The notes beneath the pieces are model-generated. The model did no database searches. It was given only the letters and a program-made list of their open reading frames with translations, and was not told the origin of the DNA. The position numbers and the translations under genes are program-made. DNA of 64,000 nucleotides from Rhyacophila brunnea (Eukaryota > Arthropoda > Insecta > Trichoptera > Rhyacophilidae), in NCBI GenBank assembly GCA_022495005.1, contig JAGYXB010000558.1, positions 124,001 through 188,000 of the forward strand. Direction: 5' to 3'. How positions within the stretch are numbered: position 1 is the stretch's first letter; every line of letters starts with the position of its first letter. Positions 45,106 to 57,752 of this stretch are shown piece after piece.

Positions 45106-45890
45106 GCACAAAAATCCAGAAACGGTGGCAGAATTTGAGAACTGCATTCAAAAAATAATTTAATTTACAAAGAGATGTCAAGTCTGGGCAAGCTGTCAAG
45201 AAACGTAAGAAGTATGAATTTTTTGACCATCTACTTTATCTTATACCGACCATCCATGAAAGAAGTACTGCTAGCAATGTTTCACAACCAACTGATGAGC
45301 TGGAAATAAATTCACCGTCAATGAGTTTTGTCGAATCGCCAAACACAGTAGCTCCATCTACTTCTACAAATACTCCTAATAGATATGGGGAGCGGACAGT
45401 CCACAGAAACAAAACCAAAAACATGTATGAAGAAAAACTGTTGCACATCCTCGAAAACAAAAGTAACGAGGGAATGGATGAGGATACCCATTACCTACTA
45501 TCACTAGTACCGTCATTCCAGAAAATGACTTATTCTCAAAAATTAAAAGCAAGGATGCAGGTTCTACAAATTATTACTGACATTGAAAGTCAAGGAATCC
45601 AACGTTCATCTCCTGCGTCATATCGTTCAAATACATATTATCATGATTTTCCTCGATACGGCTCCCCAACATCCAGATCACCGCAATCGTCTAGTGGTTT
45701 CATAGAAAATTATGAACACACATATGTTGGCGAAAGAGTACCTGTGAGGTCAGTTGTAACAAAACCATCTTCACTTCAACGACCAGTTGCTGCGCTTTCG
45801 GCGCAACAACCGTGGATTGAAGTAGAAGTAGTGGATGACTCACAAGAGTTCCTCAGTGAAGAAGACATTTTAGATTTAGCTACTAATTAG
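45106..45890 (+). pseudogene. MADF-BESS partner gene exon 2, copy A
   Basis: Acceptor GTTCCAG. Starts TKIQKRWQNLRT (end of MADF); a TAA follows in the next helix, after which the frame is open for 243 codons. DEDTHYLLSLVPSFQKMTYS is a BESS motif (protein interaction). An acidic C-terminus (VVDDSQEFLSEEDILDL) ends the protein. Copies B and C keep only its first about 150 bp. Confidence 0.8.
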
Positions 45891-47135
45891 ATTAGACAGA
45901 TAATTGTGCTACAACTTATTATAATACAATTGGTAATATTTACGTAATAAATATCTTATTTCACCGGTATTAAATGTCGTTATTGTTTGGGTTAAAGTTG
46001 ATATCGGTAAAATTTTTCTTTTATGGAAGATTATTTGAGCCAAGGTTTTATCAATTTATTAGGTCTTTATCTTATATAATGTCTATGTCTCAATAAAATA
46101 AGCAGAAAACAGTAAAATATTTTTCACAAATTGAGTAAACATTTCCCAAAGCATAACAAAATCCCTGCAATTGACAGTAAAGAGGCTAAGCCATTTTTAT
46201 AACATTTTTCTAAAATTGTACGTTTAACTTCAACTTAAAATAAAAAATATTTTTCTTTTTAATGTTTTCAGATACATATTACTAATTAGGACAGTTTAAA
46301 TTGTCAATCAGATATCAAAAAAATGATTGATTGCCTCAAATTGCAAGCTTCGTATTCCGCTAGGTGCCTGCCTCTGGTAGAAAGACTTAATTTTATAAAT
46401 AGTTTGTGCTTTATTTTTGGTTTAACACTTTGGCTGCTACGATGTTGTGCAAAATCCGGTCGAAGATTGCTACCAATAATTGTCGATAAATTAAAGTATT
46501 GTATTATTTTTAGACACCTTACCACTCTAATTGATTCTGCGAAATCGGAATATTATGAAAACACGTTTTGTAATTAGTTTATCGTTTTGAATAGATAATG
46601 AGGCTATTAGATATCCCCCACTTCGTCTGCCTTTAAAATTAATTGAAATTCTCTTTCTCGCTCTATCATACTGACGACCACGTGTGCGAGCGAAACGAAC
46701 TATCGAGTTTTTATTTTTAACAGCTATTGGAAACAATCCCACACGAGGGATAATACAAAATAGTGGAATTAGGAAATTACCCGGCCGAAAAGAAAAAGTT
46801 TGCATTGTTTGCAGTAGGAAAAATGGTGGCCCAGTTAAAAGATCGCGTACAATATGCTTGAGTTGTGAAAAAGGTCTTCATGGTGTTTGCTATTAGGAAC
46901 ATTTAAAATATTGCAAATGATTTTTATTTCATTATTTTTTTTATAAATGAAATTGTTTTTATATAGTATAAATCCACTTTAATTCAATAGAAAATCTACG
47001 GTCCCTTCAGGGAGTCACGATCCATGTATTTTACTTTAGTAAATTAGAAATAAGTAAGTTAGTATAATCTTTAGTATTTTTAGGGAAACACTGTTCTAAA
47101 ATACTTTTCCCACTGTTTCAAATGTATAATATTAA

Positions 47136-49648
47136 CACGTTGAATGCTGAAGACGCACCGGGTGCATAATCGTATACATTGGTAAGGCGCTGATTACGCG
47201 ACCGGCGCGTCAGACGTTAGTATGGGTTTGTATGGTAAAAAATATTCGTCAGCGTGTTACAAATGAACACATACACATGTAGCATTTTATATACGTTCAT
47301 TCCAACACCTTTCGTCGACGAAATCGGGCGTTTCGCGCGGCTTCATAAAAAATCTAGATAAAGGTGCATTCACACTCTCGGTCGTAATATTATTTAGAGC
47401 TCTTTTTTATAAACTTATTTACGGTTCGTTACAAACATAAACAACATGGACATTTTACATTTTTTTTACTCTATCATTATACATAATCTGCTACTGTTTT
47501 TTTTTATTATCAAAATGGATGGTCCTTCAAATTCTAAAAGAGCAAGGGTTGAAGATGACGATAGTGACGGTGAATCTATTGACATTGGTGATGATAGTGA
47601 CTTTGAATTTGAGGTACATAGTGAATCGGAAACAGACTCAGGAAGTGATGATGGGGTGATTAGACTGGCAGGGTTGCCACCCGATCACACTTCAACATCG
47701 GGACAGGATGATTTTCAGATCAGTGAAACACCTGAATTATTACGACCATCAACTTCTGGATCCACACAATGGTCGAGTACGCGAAAACCGGCTAAAAATA
47801 TACCATTTTTGGAAATAAAAGGGTGTAAAAATTGACATCCCAAGCAAGGATCCTATAGATATTTTCAACGTATTATTCAAAATGACTTTTATAATTTAGT
47901 TATAAGTGAGTCAAACGCTTACGCAGTAGAAAAAAGCAGAATAACTCATTGGTAAGATATTACTGTGGAAGAATTCCGTGTTTGGCTAGGGCTTTTGTTT
48001 CATATGGGCACTATCCGCATAAATAGGATAAATGATTACTGGAAAACAGATGAACTGTTCAATCTCAAAATGTTTTCAAAGTATATGTCTAGAGATAGGT
48101 TTTTATTGATAATGCGTGCATTACATTTCAATAAGAATGTCGAAAATAGTTCTACATTGGATAAAGTAAAGCCGCTGATAGATTTTTTTAACCAACGAAT
48201 GGACACTATTTATGCACCTCAAAAAAATTTATCTATTGATGAATCTCTCATGTTGTGGAGAGGCAGATTGATTATTCGTCAATACATCAAGGGTAAAAAG
48301 GCCAAATACGGGATAAAATTATACATACTGGCGGAATCGAAAGGCCTGGCTTTGAAAATGATAGTTTATGGTGGCGCCGCTGACAAGGAGTTGGGTGGCA
48401 AAAATCATACAAACAAAGTGGTTTTCAAACTAATGAATGGGAAAACTGGATACGGTCATTCATTGTTCATGGACAATTTTTATAATAGCGTAGAACTAAC
48501 AGAATCTATGCTAAATGAAGACACGTTTATAACTGGAACACTGAGAAGCAACAGAAAAGGAAACTCAGTAGATGTACCAAATAAAAAACTAAAAACGGGA
48601 GAATCGATTAGTCAATATACAGAGCACGGAGTCTGTATTACGAAGTGGAAGGATAGAAGAGAAGTTCTATCAATATCTTCAGAATTTGACGGCGAACTTA
48701 CAGAAACAACAAATCGCTTCGGGAAACGGGTTACAAAACCAAAAATGATAGTGAAGTACAATAAATTTATGGGTGGCATCGACTACCATGATCAAATGAT
48801 GGCATACTATCCATGTCAACGGAAGACACTTCGGTGGTATAAAAAACTCGGAATACATATTTTTCAATCAATGTTGCTAAATTCTTATTATTTATACCGA
48901 GAAACTTGTGATAAAAAAGCTACATTATATGATTTTAGGCTAGCCATTATCAAAAAATTGTTGCATTCTACCACACCGTTGAGTTCTACTCTACCATGTA
49001 AAATACATTTACCCATTTTATTAGAAAAAGGGAAAAACAAAAAGAAAAAGGTGTAAATATTGTTTGGATACTCTCAATAAACGCTGCGATTCCATTTATT
49101 GCTGCCCAGATTGTTCCGGAAATCCCGGATTTTGTCTTGACCCATGTTTTAGGTTGTTCCATAAATATAAGTAGTGTGAATAATAACTTTTATAAAGCTA
49201 ATTGGAATAAACATGGTGTAATTTCATTGATTTTTCTAATACATAAGTAGTGTTATATAATGTAATAATTACATTGATAATGTTCCAAAACCTATAAAAA
49301 TAAAAAGTGTAATAAAATGAGTGAAAACAATGTGAATGCAAGATAAGATTAGCCTACATTGAGACGCCATCACTTCCAGCATAAAGTAAAAAATAATAAA
49401 ACGTAAGTTATATGTAATGTGTGAACGCAGCTTTAGTCGTCTTGACATTGCTTGTTTGATCATTGTTTGACGACGTGTTGTGAGTCACGCATCCGGTAGA
49501 TGCGGCGCGTGTTGTCCGCATTCTTCGAGTCAAATAGTCAACTGACGTTTCCAATTAAAAACTTTTGAATATTTCATATTTTTGATAAGGTTTTCGGGTT
49601 TTGAAAATTGCCATTTTTTCAGCATCTTATAATGCTCATGATAATGTG
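47136..49648 (+). mobile_element. piggyBac III, 2.5-kb near-full-length element
   Basis: Bounded by TTAA (47132 and 49649) inside piggyBac II; copy I has the uninterrupted TTAA. Ends CACGTTGAATGCTGAAGA and ATAATGTG. Confidence 0.85.
47515..49174 (+). pseudogene. piggyBac transposase, near-complete with frameshifts
   Basis: ATG (MDGPSNSKRARVEDDDSD), acidic N-terminus, then two frameshifts and a TAA between 47820 and 47960. A long open core (47965-49056) follows with the catalytic aspartates in place: IDESLMLWRGR (Asp at 48238), FMDNFYNS (48472) and GGIDYHDQ (48781, 48790). A further shift at the A-run near 49045 displaces the terminal Cys-rich domain (CKYC, YCCPDC, CLDPCFRLFH), which ends at 49174. 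Family role: cut-and-paste DDD transposase at TTAA. Lesions make activity unlikely, but few mutations suggest recent activity. Confidence 0.85.
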
Positions 49649-50007
49649 TTAAATAAAAAATTGTCATTCCACCCAGAATTTGACTGTAAACAAATAAAAA
49701 ACGAAATTTGTTTATATTGTAAACTGAAATTTGTATTTGAAATTAATGCTTTTATTATAAAAATGCTGATGCGATGAAAAAAAATACAATAGTTATAAGT
49801 TCTAACCCAACCCAGTCACAAAACATATATAAATCAAGTTATATTACACAACAATAAAACTAAATATATCAAAAATGTTTCATACCGCTGAAGCAGTAGT
49901 ATGTTCCAAAATTAACTTAACATTTCAGGCATCAAATGCAAAACGATGATCGTTGTGGCCAATATCAAAAACAACGATATATCGTTGCGTAGCATTCTAA
50001 GGGTTAA

Positions 50008-50276
50008 TTTTCATGTCATATGTATTAATTATTATAAAATCTGATAGCTCTTAATTCCATTCTCATGTTGTTTTTATTTGTCATTGTAATAAAATAAAAT
50101 ATGATAACTTGTATTTTAATTTCTTTAATCTAAAATTAACCAAATTGTAATAAACAATATACCACAATAGAAATTGTTGCCTTTCAAAAAATATTTTACC
50201 ATTATTATTATATATTTTATGTATATCTAATATATTCAACGGACTCTTTTGTACTGATGTGGATATCTGTTTGTGT
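50008..50276. other. AT-rich spacer
   Basis: No supported feature. Confidence 0.4.
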
Positions 50277-50395
50277 GTGAGTCAGAGTATGGACCTAATA
50301 GGTTGAGCAAGTGGCTGACATCCATTTCTCGTAAAAATAAAAATCTGTTAATACAAACCTCCACTCTGTGGAGACCCATATGATCCTATTAGGAT
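50277..50395 (+). repeat. SINE 3' part, copy 3
   Basis: Body and tail of the SINE at 25365 (GGACCTAATAGGTTGAGCAA to CCTATTAGGAT); the tRNA-like head is missing. Confidence 0.65.
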
Positions 50396-51258
50396 ATCGT
50401 CGGATCTGAAATTTTGTCATTTTCGGATTATTACATAAAAGTTATTTAAACACTTTAAACATTTATACCACAATCACAGTTTTTTTTATTTGTTTGAAAA
50501 ATTTCAATATATTCAAGTTAAAAATGACGGATCTACCGAGAGTGTCCGAATAACAATGTCGGTTCTTACCAACCGACATTGTTGGCTGGGCGTGGGTGAG
50601 CAAGATGCGTCGGATCTGATAGTTGCTGCTATGTTCACCGGACAGACGGATGTTTTTATTATCGTTTAGAAAAGTTTCTATAACCCGTATTTCTATTCAT
50701 TATGGCAAGCAATAGGTCACAAAGGATATTTGATGAAACATCTTTGATTGCTCGTACTGAAAAATAGCATTTTGCAGATCCGACTTTTTTAATAGGGACC
50801 GACGATATGTAAGTATTACTTAGGTAAGAACATTAATTATTGTGATAACTGTTAGAATTAATTGAAGAACCAACTGTAATTTGGTCTATAACTATATTTC
50901 CATTTTAAAAAATGTTTTGATAACCTACAGCGGGTGGAATAACCCAAAATCTTTGCATAGCTTTCTATAATATAATATCTTATCAAGGCGACTATCGACC
51001 GCTAAAGTGATAGTATTTATTACAATTATGTATGGAGGTATTATAATTGTTACCTAAGTCGTCTCCGTCAAAACTGACTTTCTCTCGCTCTCGCTCTAAA
51101 TTTTATCACAGCAAAGAGATGTGCTGTTAAAATATAGCACTTATTGCAACAATTACAATCAACTTATTGTAATTGTTACAATAAGTGCTAATAGTTTGAT
51201 ACAAACCTACCCTAGTTAGCCGAAACCAGCCTTGTGTATAGAATAGGCTGGTGTATTT
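50396..51258. other. Spacer with a 24-bp hairpin at 51136-51189
   Basis: Arms AGCACTTATTGCAACAATTA... pair with one mismatch over 24 bp around a 6-bp loop. A smaller inverted pair (AATGTCGGTT/AACCGACATT) is at 50554-50581. No coding sequence. Confidence 0.5.
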
Positions 51259-51266
51259 AAAGGTTC

Positions 51267-51435
51267 GGTACAAGTTGGTTATCCAGTATACAGCGGCGAA
51301 CACATTGTGAAAATAGCCAATATAATGGATTATTTGTTAGGATCACCTAACCTAACCCAAACTAACAAATAATCTAGTATATCGGCTATTTTCAAAATGC
51401 GTTTACCGCTGTATCCAGGTTAAACGTATAGAACC
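51267..51435. mobile_element. hAT-D foldback element, copy 2
   Basis: Perfect 8-bp duplication AAAGGTTC. Arms match copy 1 (GAAAATAGCC, GGATTATTTGTTAGG) but the loop is reduced to CACCTAACCTAACCCAAACT. Confidence 0.85.
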
Positions 51436-51589
51436 AAAGGTTCTTATGACTAAATTTATGGGAAAAAATATACTTTCTGAATGCTGACAATATATTAAAG
51501 ATATGTAAGTAAATAATACAAGATCTTTAACCATTCAATATATTTTGGAGAAAAATAATAAAGTTTGCACAGTTTACGAATTTGGCATT

Positions 51590-52150
51590 TATAAAACATT
51601 CACCAAAATCATTTATCATGTCAGTCATGTTGGATTGCTCGGTTCAATGAGGCAAATTGAGCATAGAGTACAAGATTATATTATACTAATATTTGGTCCA
51701 CTGCGAAATCACTTCATTCATTTAAAAAAATGTGAGGTGGCTGCTTGTACAAAAAAAATTCAAAATTATAGGTACTGGAGATTAGTGAAATTTTGATCAC
51801 AGGATGGGCGGAACTGACAAAAAATGAAAAACACAGATGGGTATGTACACTTTTTATCTTTATTTATTTATATTAAATACATGTTAATGCAGGATCACTT
51901 AAAAAGCCACACTGATTGGTAGTAGGTATAACTCGTTTATTATTTATTTTTTAAGTTAACTTTGTAAAGCATTGGTACCTATTGCTAAAGTCTATAATAG
52001 AAATACATATATTATAAAGGTGTAGCTAGGTATACTCTTCAAGACATTCAGAAGATTGAAGGCTAGAAAATGACAGCTACATGAGTATTCCTTCAAGCAA
52101 TTCTAGTTAACATTTTTTTAAAAATGAGATTATAAATAGACAATTATTAT
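51590..52150 (+). mobile_element. PIF/Harbinger fragment D
   Basis: The spacer shared with B and C (GTCAGTCATGTTGGATTGCT) is followed by a MADF exon 1 scrap (ITGWAELTKNEK) and intron sequence. It has uninterrupted sites where copy A holds piggyBac I and the piggyBac MITE. Confidence 0.75.
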
Positions 52151-52879
52151 TAATATATACTAGCTGAGCCAGCTGGCTCTCGCTAGTCTGTCTCGCTAGG
52201 TCTTGCAGACAGCATTTCGTCATAACATGGTGTTGGATTTTAATATAATTGTAAAGTATGTATAGACGGCGCCATAGTTTTCCCTTCGGAATGGATTTTC
52301 ATTCACCTCAGACAGTTTGACATTTCGCTGATTTGTCAGTTTTACGATTTGCATGTCGTCACTGCCAATATAAATTTGTGCTCATATGCGTAGTATATTC
52401 TGGAGTCTGGCCTTCACAATATCGTCTGACACCACCTCAGGCTGCTTGGCCTAGCAGAACAGCTAGCAATCGCCGATTGCTACCAATGGCATTTTAATTT
52501 TAATACAATATACGTGTAGGTATGTGCATTTAAATATGAAAAACAATTATACATCTCAATCATTCGAATATACAGAAATATATGTGAATAGTATAAATAG
52601 CGATCCAATATAACGTGAATATTAATCTCTTTCGGTTCCCATTTATATAATAGAAAAAGGTTAGCAGCGTAAAAAATTAATTTAAAGATTTTGTTTCATT
52701 GCCTATTAAAAATAAGTGCTTTTGCAGCCATAGAATATTTAAAAATCAAATGTTGAATTAAAAATTAACCTTAAACAATATAGTTTCCCGGTGCGGGACA
52801 TTCATATCGAAATAAATTTTGATAAATAATAAAGCAATACATTATATCAGAGAGGAATAGACCAATTCTGGTAAGAATG
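52151..52879. other. Spacer, nothing recognised
   Basis: AT-rich sequence without supported features. Confidence 0.4.
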
Positions 52880-52917
52880 GAAATTTATAAGACCAAAAGA
52901 TGTGGAATCAGCTTAAA

Positions 52918-52949
<32 letters not shown>

Positions 52950-53870
52950 TTGATGACGATATAAATGGGTAGGTATATAAAATCACAAATTTAAAAAAAT
53001 ATAGCAGTTTATATGACCAAAAAGAGTATAATTAGGTTAGGGTAACCTTCATCCAGCAGTGGATTGATGATGATAATGACGATATTATGAATGATTAAAT
53101 ATAATATCAGCAATTTTTATAAATATAGCAATTCATATGACCGACAGAAATACAAACAACTTAGAGAGGCCTTCATCCACCAGTGGATTGATTCAGGCTC
53201 ATGATGATAATGGCATTATAAATATATATAATATAATATCACCAATTTTGATAAATACAGCAATTCAAATGACAGAAAGGAGTATAATCAGGCTATGGGA
53301 GGCCTTTATCCAGCAGTGGATTGGTTCTTGTTGATGATTATAATGATGATAGAAATAGGTATAATATCACAAATTCGTTAAACCGATAGTAGTAGAATCA
53401 CGTTACGGAACCATTCATCCAGCAGTGGATTGATCCTGGTTGATGATGATGATGACGACGATATGAATATGTAGATAAATAACATTAGCATTTCTAATAA
53501 ATATAGAAATTCATTTAAGACTGTCAAGAATACAATCAACGTAGAGTGGCCTTCATACAGCAGTGGATTGATTGAGGCTCGTGATAATAAGGGCATTATA
53601 TATAGATAGGTAAATAATATTATATCACCAATTTTGATAAATATAACAATTCATGTGTAAGTAAGGAGTAGAATAAGGTTGAGGAGGCCTTCATCCAGCA
53701 GTGGACACATCCAGATTGATGATGAAAATAGTAGATATTATACAATATCACAAATTTTGATAACTATAACAATTCGTATATCTAACAGGAGTAGCATCAG
53801 GTTACGGAGCCCGTAGTGGATTGGTATAAATATGTAGATATTATAATAATTATATCACCTGTTGTTATGC
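52880..53870 (+). repeat. Degenerate tandem satellite derived from RTE 3' end
   Basis: Eight units of about 108-139 bp each contain GGCCTTCATCCAGCAGTGGA and a GATGATGAT tail, then AAATATAGCAATTCATATGA-like filler. Starts of the common motif near 52918, 53045, 53167, 53300, 53408, 53547, 53684 and 53809. The motif equals the last bases of the RTE LINE at 1255. Confidence 0.8.
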
Positions 53871-53993
53871 TGTCTATCACGTAGTAATATCAGAAAAATA
53901 ATTAGTTCTAGCTGTCAATAAAGGATTAGAAGGTATTAAGCGACAAAGGTGTAATTTTTTTAGGCGTGAACAGTAAATATGGCGATCGTATAC

Positions 53994-54547
53994 CAGTGGC
54001 GAAGGGTGGAGGTAGGCTGTAGGCTAGATTCGCTATAAATAGTGCACACTAAACTTTTTTAGTCATATGTATTTGTTTTTATTGAACTAAGACTACAATT
54101 TACAGATGGTGTTAGTTAGTTTTTAAAAATAAATTAAACCATGCCTAAACGAAATCATAATAGTTTTGGTCTAATTTTGGCAATATGACAAAATTGTGCA
54201 CACTTTTTCATACATATTACACATATTGTTGGTTATTTTTTTTAATTCATTAAGCCCTGATTTAACCAAACTATAATTAATAAAAAATATTATTCTATTT
54301 ATAAAATATTCAAAGTTATGTATGATTTAATTGCATAATTTTAGATATTTTATAGATAGACATGTATTTTTGGACTATTATCTATTATGGCTTGGTTTCT
54401 CAAGGTTTAATTGAATTTTAACAACTAACCAACACCATCTGTAAATTGTAGTCTTATTTCAATGAAAACAAATATGTATGTCTGAAAAAGTTTAATGTGC
54501 ACTGTTTATGGCGGATCTTAAACGCCTACCTCTACCCTTCGCCACTG
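53994..54547 (+). mobile_element. hAT-B MITE, copy 3
   Basis: CAGTGGCGAAGGG...CCCTTCGCCACTG with flanks TCGTATAC/TCATATAC (7 of 8). Interior carries a partial internal duplication of the CCTAAACCAAA segment. Confidence 0.8.
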
Positions 54548-55092
54548 TCATATACGGTATGTAAGAAAATATCGGATATAAACGTCACGTACCTGTAAAA
54601 TCATGGAAAATTTCTGAAATGTGTTCAATTCAAACAGTAGATAATTCGGTAGCGCACATAGCGAAATAAAGATGTAAAAATAACAATAAAATGTTGCTTA
54701 AATGAGCAGTTGGTGCGTTCCACTTCTCGTAACTGTCAGCGGCGCCAAATTACAGCTGTTATTAGTATATCTAGGGCTTTTTTTTAAAAAAACAAAGGTG
54801 CCGGAACTCACTTCTTGCGAAACTTCTTACCTACTAACTAAAGAAAATTATATTCAAATATCATTTAAAGCAACTTTTCCTGTGCCACTAATCTCATAAA
54901 AAATTAAACAAATAAACAACGAAAGTTGTAAAAATTAAATTGTGAAAACACTATTTAAGCGTGAACATTATATCGTCTAATTGCTTTTAAAACGTTAAAA
55001 ATACCATGAAAGAAGGTGCCAGAATGCCGTTCCACTGCGTTACATTACAAAAAAAGCCCTGAGTATATCTTTAGAAGTACATACCAAGTTAC

Positions 55093-55352
55093 ATATCGTT
55101 TCTGTTCTGGCAGAACACACTAACTGGAGAATACTAGTTTTGAGTAATTTGACTTTGAAGTTGTTAAAATGTTTGAAATTGCCTATCATGTGAGCTTATT
55201 AAGTAATCGTTAAAAGGATGACTTTAAAATAAAGACTGTTTATTTATTAAGAAGGTTTCCAGACGGTAAAGTTTGAAATAAGAAATATTTTGGTATAACT
55301 AACTCAATATGTCATTTCGAATTAGTGTTTTCTGCCAGAACAGTGACGATAT
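55093..55352. mobile_element. MITE inserted in Harbinger copy B
   Basis: About 30-bp TIRs containing CTGTTCTGGCAGAA, starting ATATCGT on both ends. Absent from the matching place in copy A (about 44600). Confidence 0.7.
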
Positions 55353-55377
55353 ATTATAATATAGTTATATTATTGCC

Positions 55378-56247
55378 AACAAACCGATCCATGCGGTGAC
55401 GTGAAATACTTGGCAAAATATGTTCGATTATTCTGATCTAATTGAGAAGCACGTTGATTAGTTGGGGGGATATTCAAAAAAAGGATTATTGCGATCAATG
55501 TTCTCATTGTCTTCTAGTCGTTTGCCATCATGATACCTTACAAAGTTATGGAGCACACCACAAGCTTTTATAATGCTATCAGAAAATTCTGGATTTGTGT
55601 CTAGTGGTGGGTGAAATATTCTCCACTTATTGGCTAAAATGCCAAAGGTACACTCTACCATTCTGCGAGCTCTAGACAAGCGATAATTAAAAATTCTTTT
55701 CATATACTTACGTTAAATTTCTTTTTGCATAAGGCCGTAATACATGTTCTGACAAACTGAACGCTTCGTCGCCAACAAACATATATGGCATCGGAGTTCC
55801 ATTGATGTCACCTGGTAAACGTCTTTTTTCTGGACTAAGTAAAAGATTACGCTGAAGTAATTTTGAAAAATTTGAATTTTTAAATATTTGCGAATCACTG
55901 GCACATCCATATGCTCCTATATCTACTGCTCAAAAACAATAGTTACAATCTACAACTGCCATTAACACTATTGCTTGTAATTATAATATAGTGATCCTGT
56001 GTTATTTGGTTTTTTTATTTGTATATGTTTTCCGTCTATAGCCCCAGTACAATTTGGGAAGTTACATCGTTGATAAAAATCTTCTGCAATTTTCAACCAA
56101 TCGTCTGTTGTTTTCTCTTTCATATAAATAGGTTGAAGACATTTCCACAATTTTTCGCACGTATCTCTTACTATTTCTCTTATAGTAGTAGCACCAAGTA
56201 GATATTCGAAATGTAGAGATTGAAAGCTGTTTCCCGTAGCCAAATAT
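55378..56247 (-). pseudogene. Harbinger transposase exon 2, copy B
   Basis: HARBI1-type DDE nuclease: GAIDGKH (first Asp), CASDSQIF (second Asp) and RRMVECTFG (Glu) are all present. The coding is broken by an 8-bp-type loss after YYNYKQ (shared with copy C) and by a TAA after AKRNLT. C-terminus HNFVRYHDGKRLEDNEN. Confidence 0.8.
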
Positions 56248-56345
56248 CTGAAAAATAAGACTTATAGAATAACATTACTCGGGCGGGCTCCTACCATACC
56301 ATTCTAATGAAAAAAAATATTGACTAATGTGGCAATTTGCTCCAG

Positions 56346-56495
56346 GCACGAAAATCCAGAAACGGTGGCAGAATTTGAGAACTTCATTCAATAAAGAATA
56401 TAATTTACAAAGAGATGTCAAGTCTGGGCAAGCTGTTAAGAAACATAAGTACGAATTTTTTCATCAGCTACTTTTTCTAATACCGACTATCATGA
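56346..56495 (+). pseudogene. MADF partner exon 2 scrap, copy B
   Basis: Acceptor GCTCCAG, then TKIQKRWQNLRTSFNKEYNL and AVKKHKYEFFHQLLFLIPTI. No stop inside, unlike copy A, but sequence ends abruptly. Confidence 0.75.
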
Positions 56496-56735
56496 CATGT
56501 CAGTCATGTTCGATTGCTCGGTTCAATGAGGCAAGTTGAGCATAGAGTACAAGATTGTATAGGTACTAATAATAATTATTAGGTCCACTGTGAAATCACT
56601 TCATTTATTTAAAAAAAATGTGAGGTGGCTGCTTGTACAACAAAATGCAAAATTATAGGTACTCAGTAGGCGTAATAACTCCATTTGACGGTACACAAAC
56701 AAAGATACATTACATATTCTAATATTTATACTAAC

Positions 56736-57022
56736 CTTAACGTTACTAAAAGTCTTTCTCTACTTGGGATAGACTCGCGTACGATGTTTTGGTATGTTAT
56801 GTGTGGCGACATCATAACATGGAGCTTGTCAAAGCTGTCAACAGATATTCTCGCATAATTAAAAAAATTTTCAGGGTATGTTCTCAAATCCTCGTAGGAT
56901 TTGTGGAATTGACCCTTTGATAGTCGACCACTAATCAGTGGATGCACCCAGTATCTTCGTTTCCGATTTTTTTGGCGCAATTTTCACATTTCACATTCAC
57001 ACGCAACCTCGACGAAATCCAT
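56736..57022 (-). pseudogene. Harbinger transposase exon 1, copy B
   Basis: From ATG (MDFVEVACECEM, then TGA) the same frame continues KLRQKNRKRRYWVHPLISGR...ERLLVTLR to donor AG/GTTAGT. The TGA at codon 13 also occurs in copy C. Confidence 0.75.
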
Positions 57023-57060
57023 TTTGAGTTTTGACGTTTGTTCGCGTTGGCAATAAACCT

Positions 57061-57752
57061 TGGAAAGAGGTAGGTTGTGGAGATCTGATAAAAGAGCACA
57101 CTTGTCAGGTATACTTACGAGAATAGTACGATATTTACTACTAATGAATAGGTACACACTAGTAAATGACAACGACACACTAATTCAATGAAACTTCAAA
57201 AACTCATTGACGACATAAAAATGAGCGATGTGTTTAAATTATGTATTTTTCAAAACATGTATACCCATCAAAAATCATTAGATAAAATTTATTTTTATTT
57301 ATAAAAACAATCTATACTTACTTATTTATTAATATTCGATTAAACGCCGTTGAAATTATTTTTTTAATTATCTAATTATTAATGATTTTGGACAAAGTGC
57401 GCAGTCGTGACAACATTATTATGCGCGAATGTTTTAGGCTCTGCGATAGGAGCTAACCTTATTTCGTACAAATCACCAAACTTGCTGAGGTTACAAGACG
57501 TAAAGTCCATACGAAAAAAATTCAGAATTATTTCACACATAATCGGAGATTTATTTACGTCGAGACGTCGCGGCGTTTATTATTTATTTACGGCGCGCTG
57601 TGGTATATTTTTTAATACCTTTGCAGTTGTTTTGTAAACTGTGTATTACTGTAATACATTCCTACATATACGACATTTCTCGTTGGCAAAATAAATTATT
57701 TTTATATAACATAAAATAATGAAGTGATTAAATATATAAATATATCAATATG
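57061..57752. other. Spacer, nothing recognised
   Basis: AT-rich, with a slightly GC-richer stretch near 57400-57620 but no coding support. Confidence 0.35.

Larger units (their letters stand above)
40985..45900 (+). mobile_element. PIF/Harbinger copy A
   Basis: The left end (TAAGGCCTACCGCGCATGAA, GC-rich to 41440) resembles the left end of copy C. Contains MADF exon 1, antisense transposase exon 2, MADF exon 2, plus three later insertions (41821, 43336, 44135). The right terminus was not identified, and transposase exon 1 is absent. Confidence 0.7.
46426..50003 (+). mobile_element. piggyBac II derivative, hosting piggyBac III
   Basis: TTAA borders (46422, 50004) and the same ends and interior as piggyBac I, minus about 280 bp between 46736 and 46737 relative to copy I. 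The Cys-rich domain remnant (46780-46920) has a stop at GVCY. Interrupted by piggyBac III. Confidence 0.85.
54690..57060 (-). mobile_element. PIF/Harbinger copy B
   Basis: Left part matches copy A 43980-44600; then transposase exon 2, MADF exon 2 scrap, spacer and transposase exon 1. Contains a MITE at 55093. Confidence 0.75.

Noticed and set aside
46323..46577. 84-codon frame at the left end of piggyBac II, also partly at 41643
   Set aside because: It crosses the TTAA border into unrelated flanks, so it cannot be an element gene; the shared part is terminal non-coding sequence.
57407..57637. 76-codon open frame in a GC-richer stretch
   Set aside because: No domain, no splice or start context, and no second copy; insufficient support.
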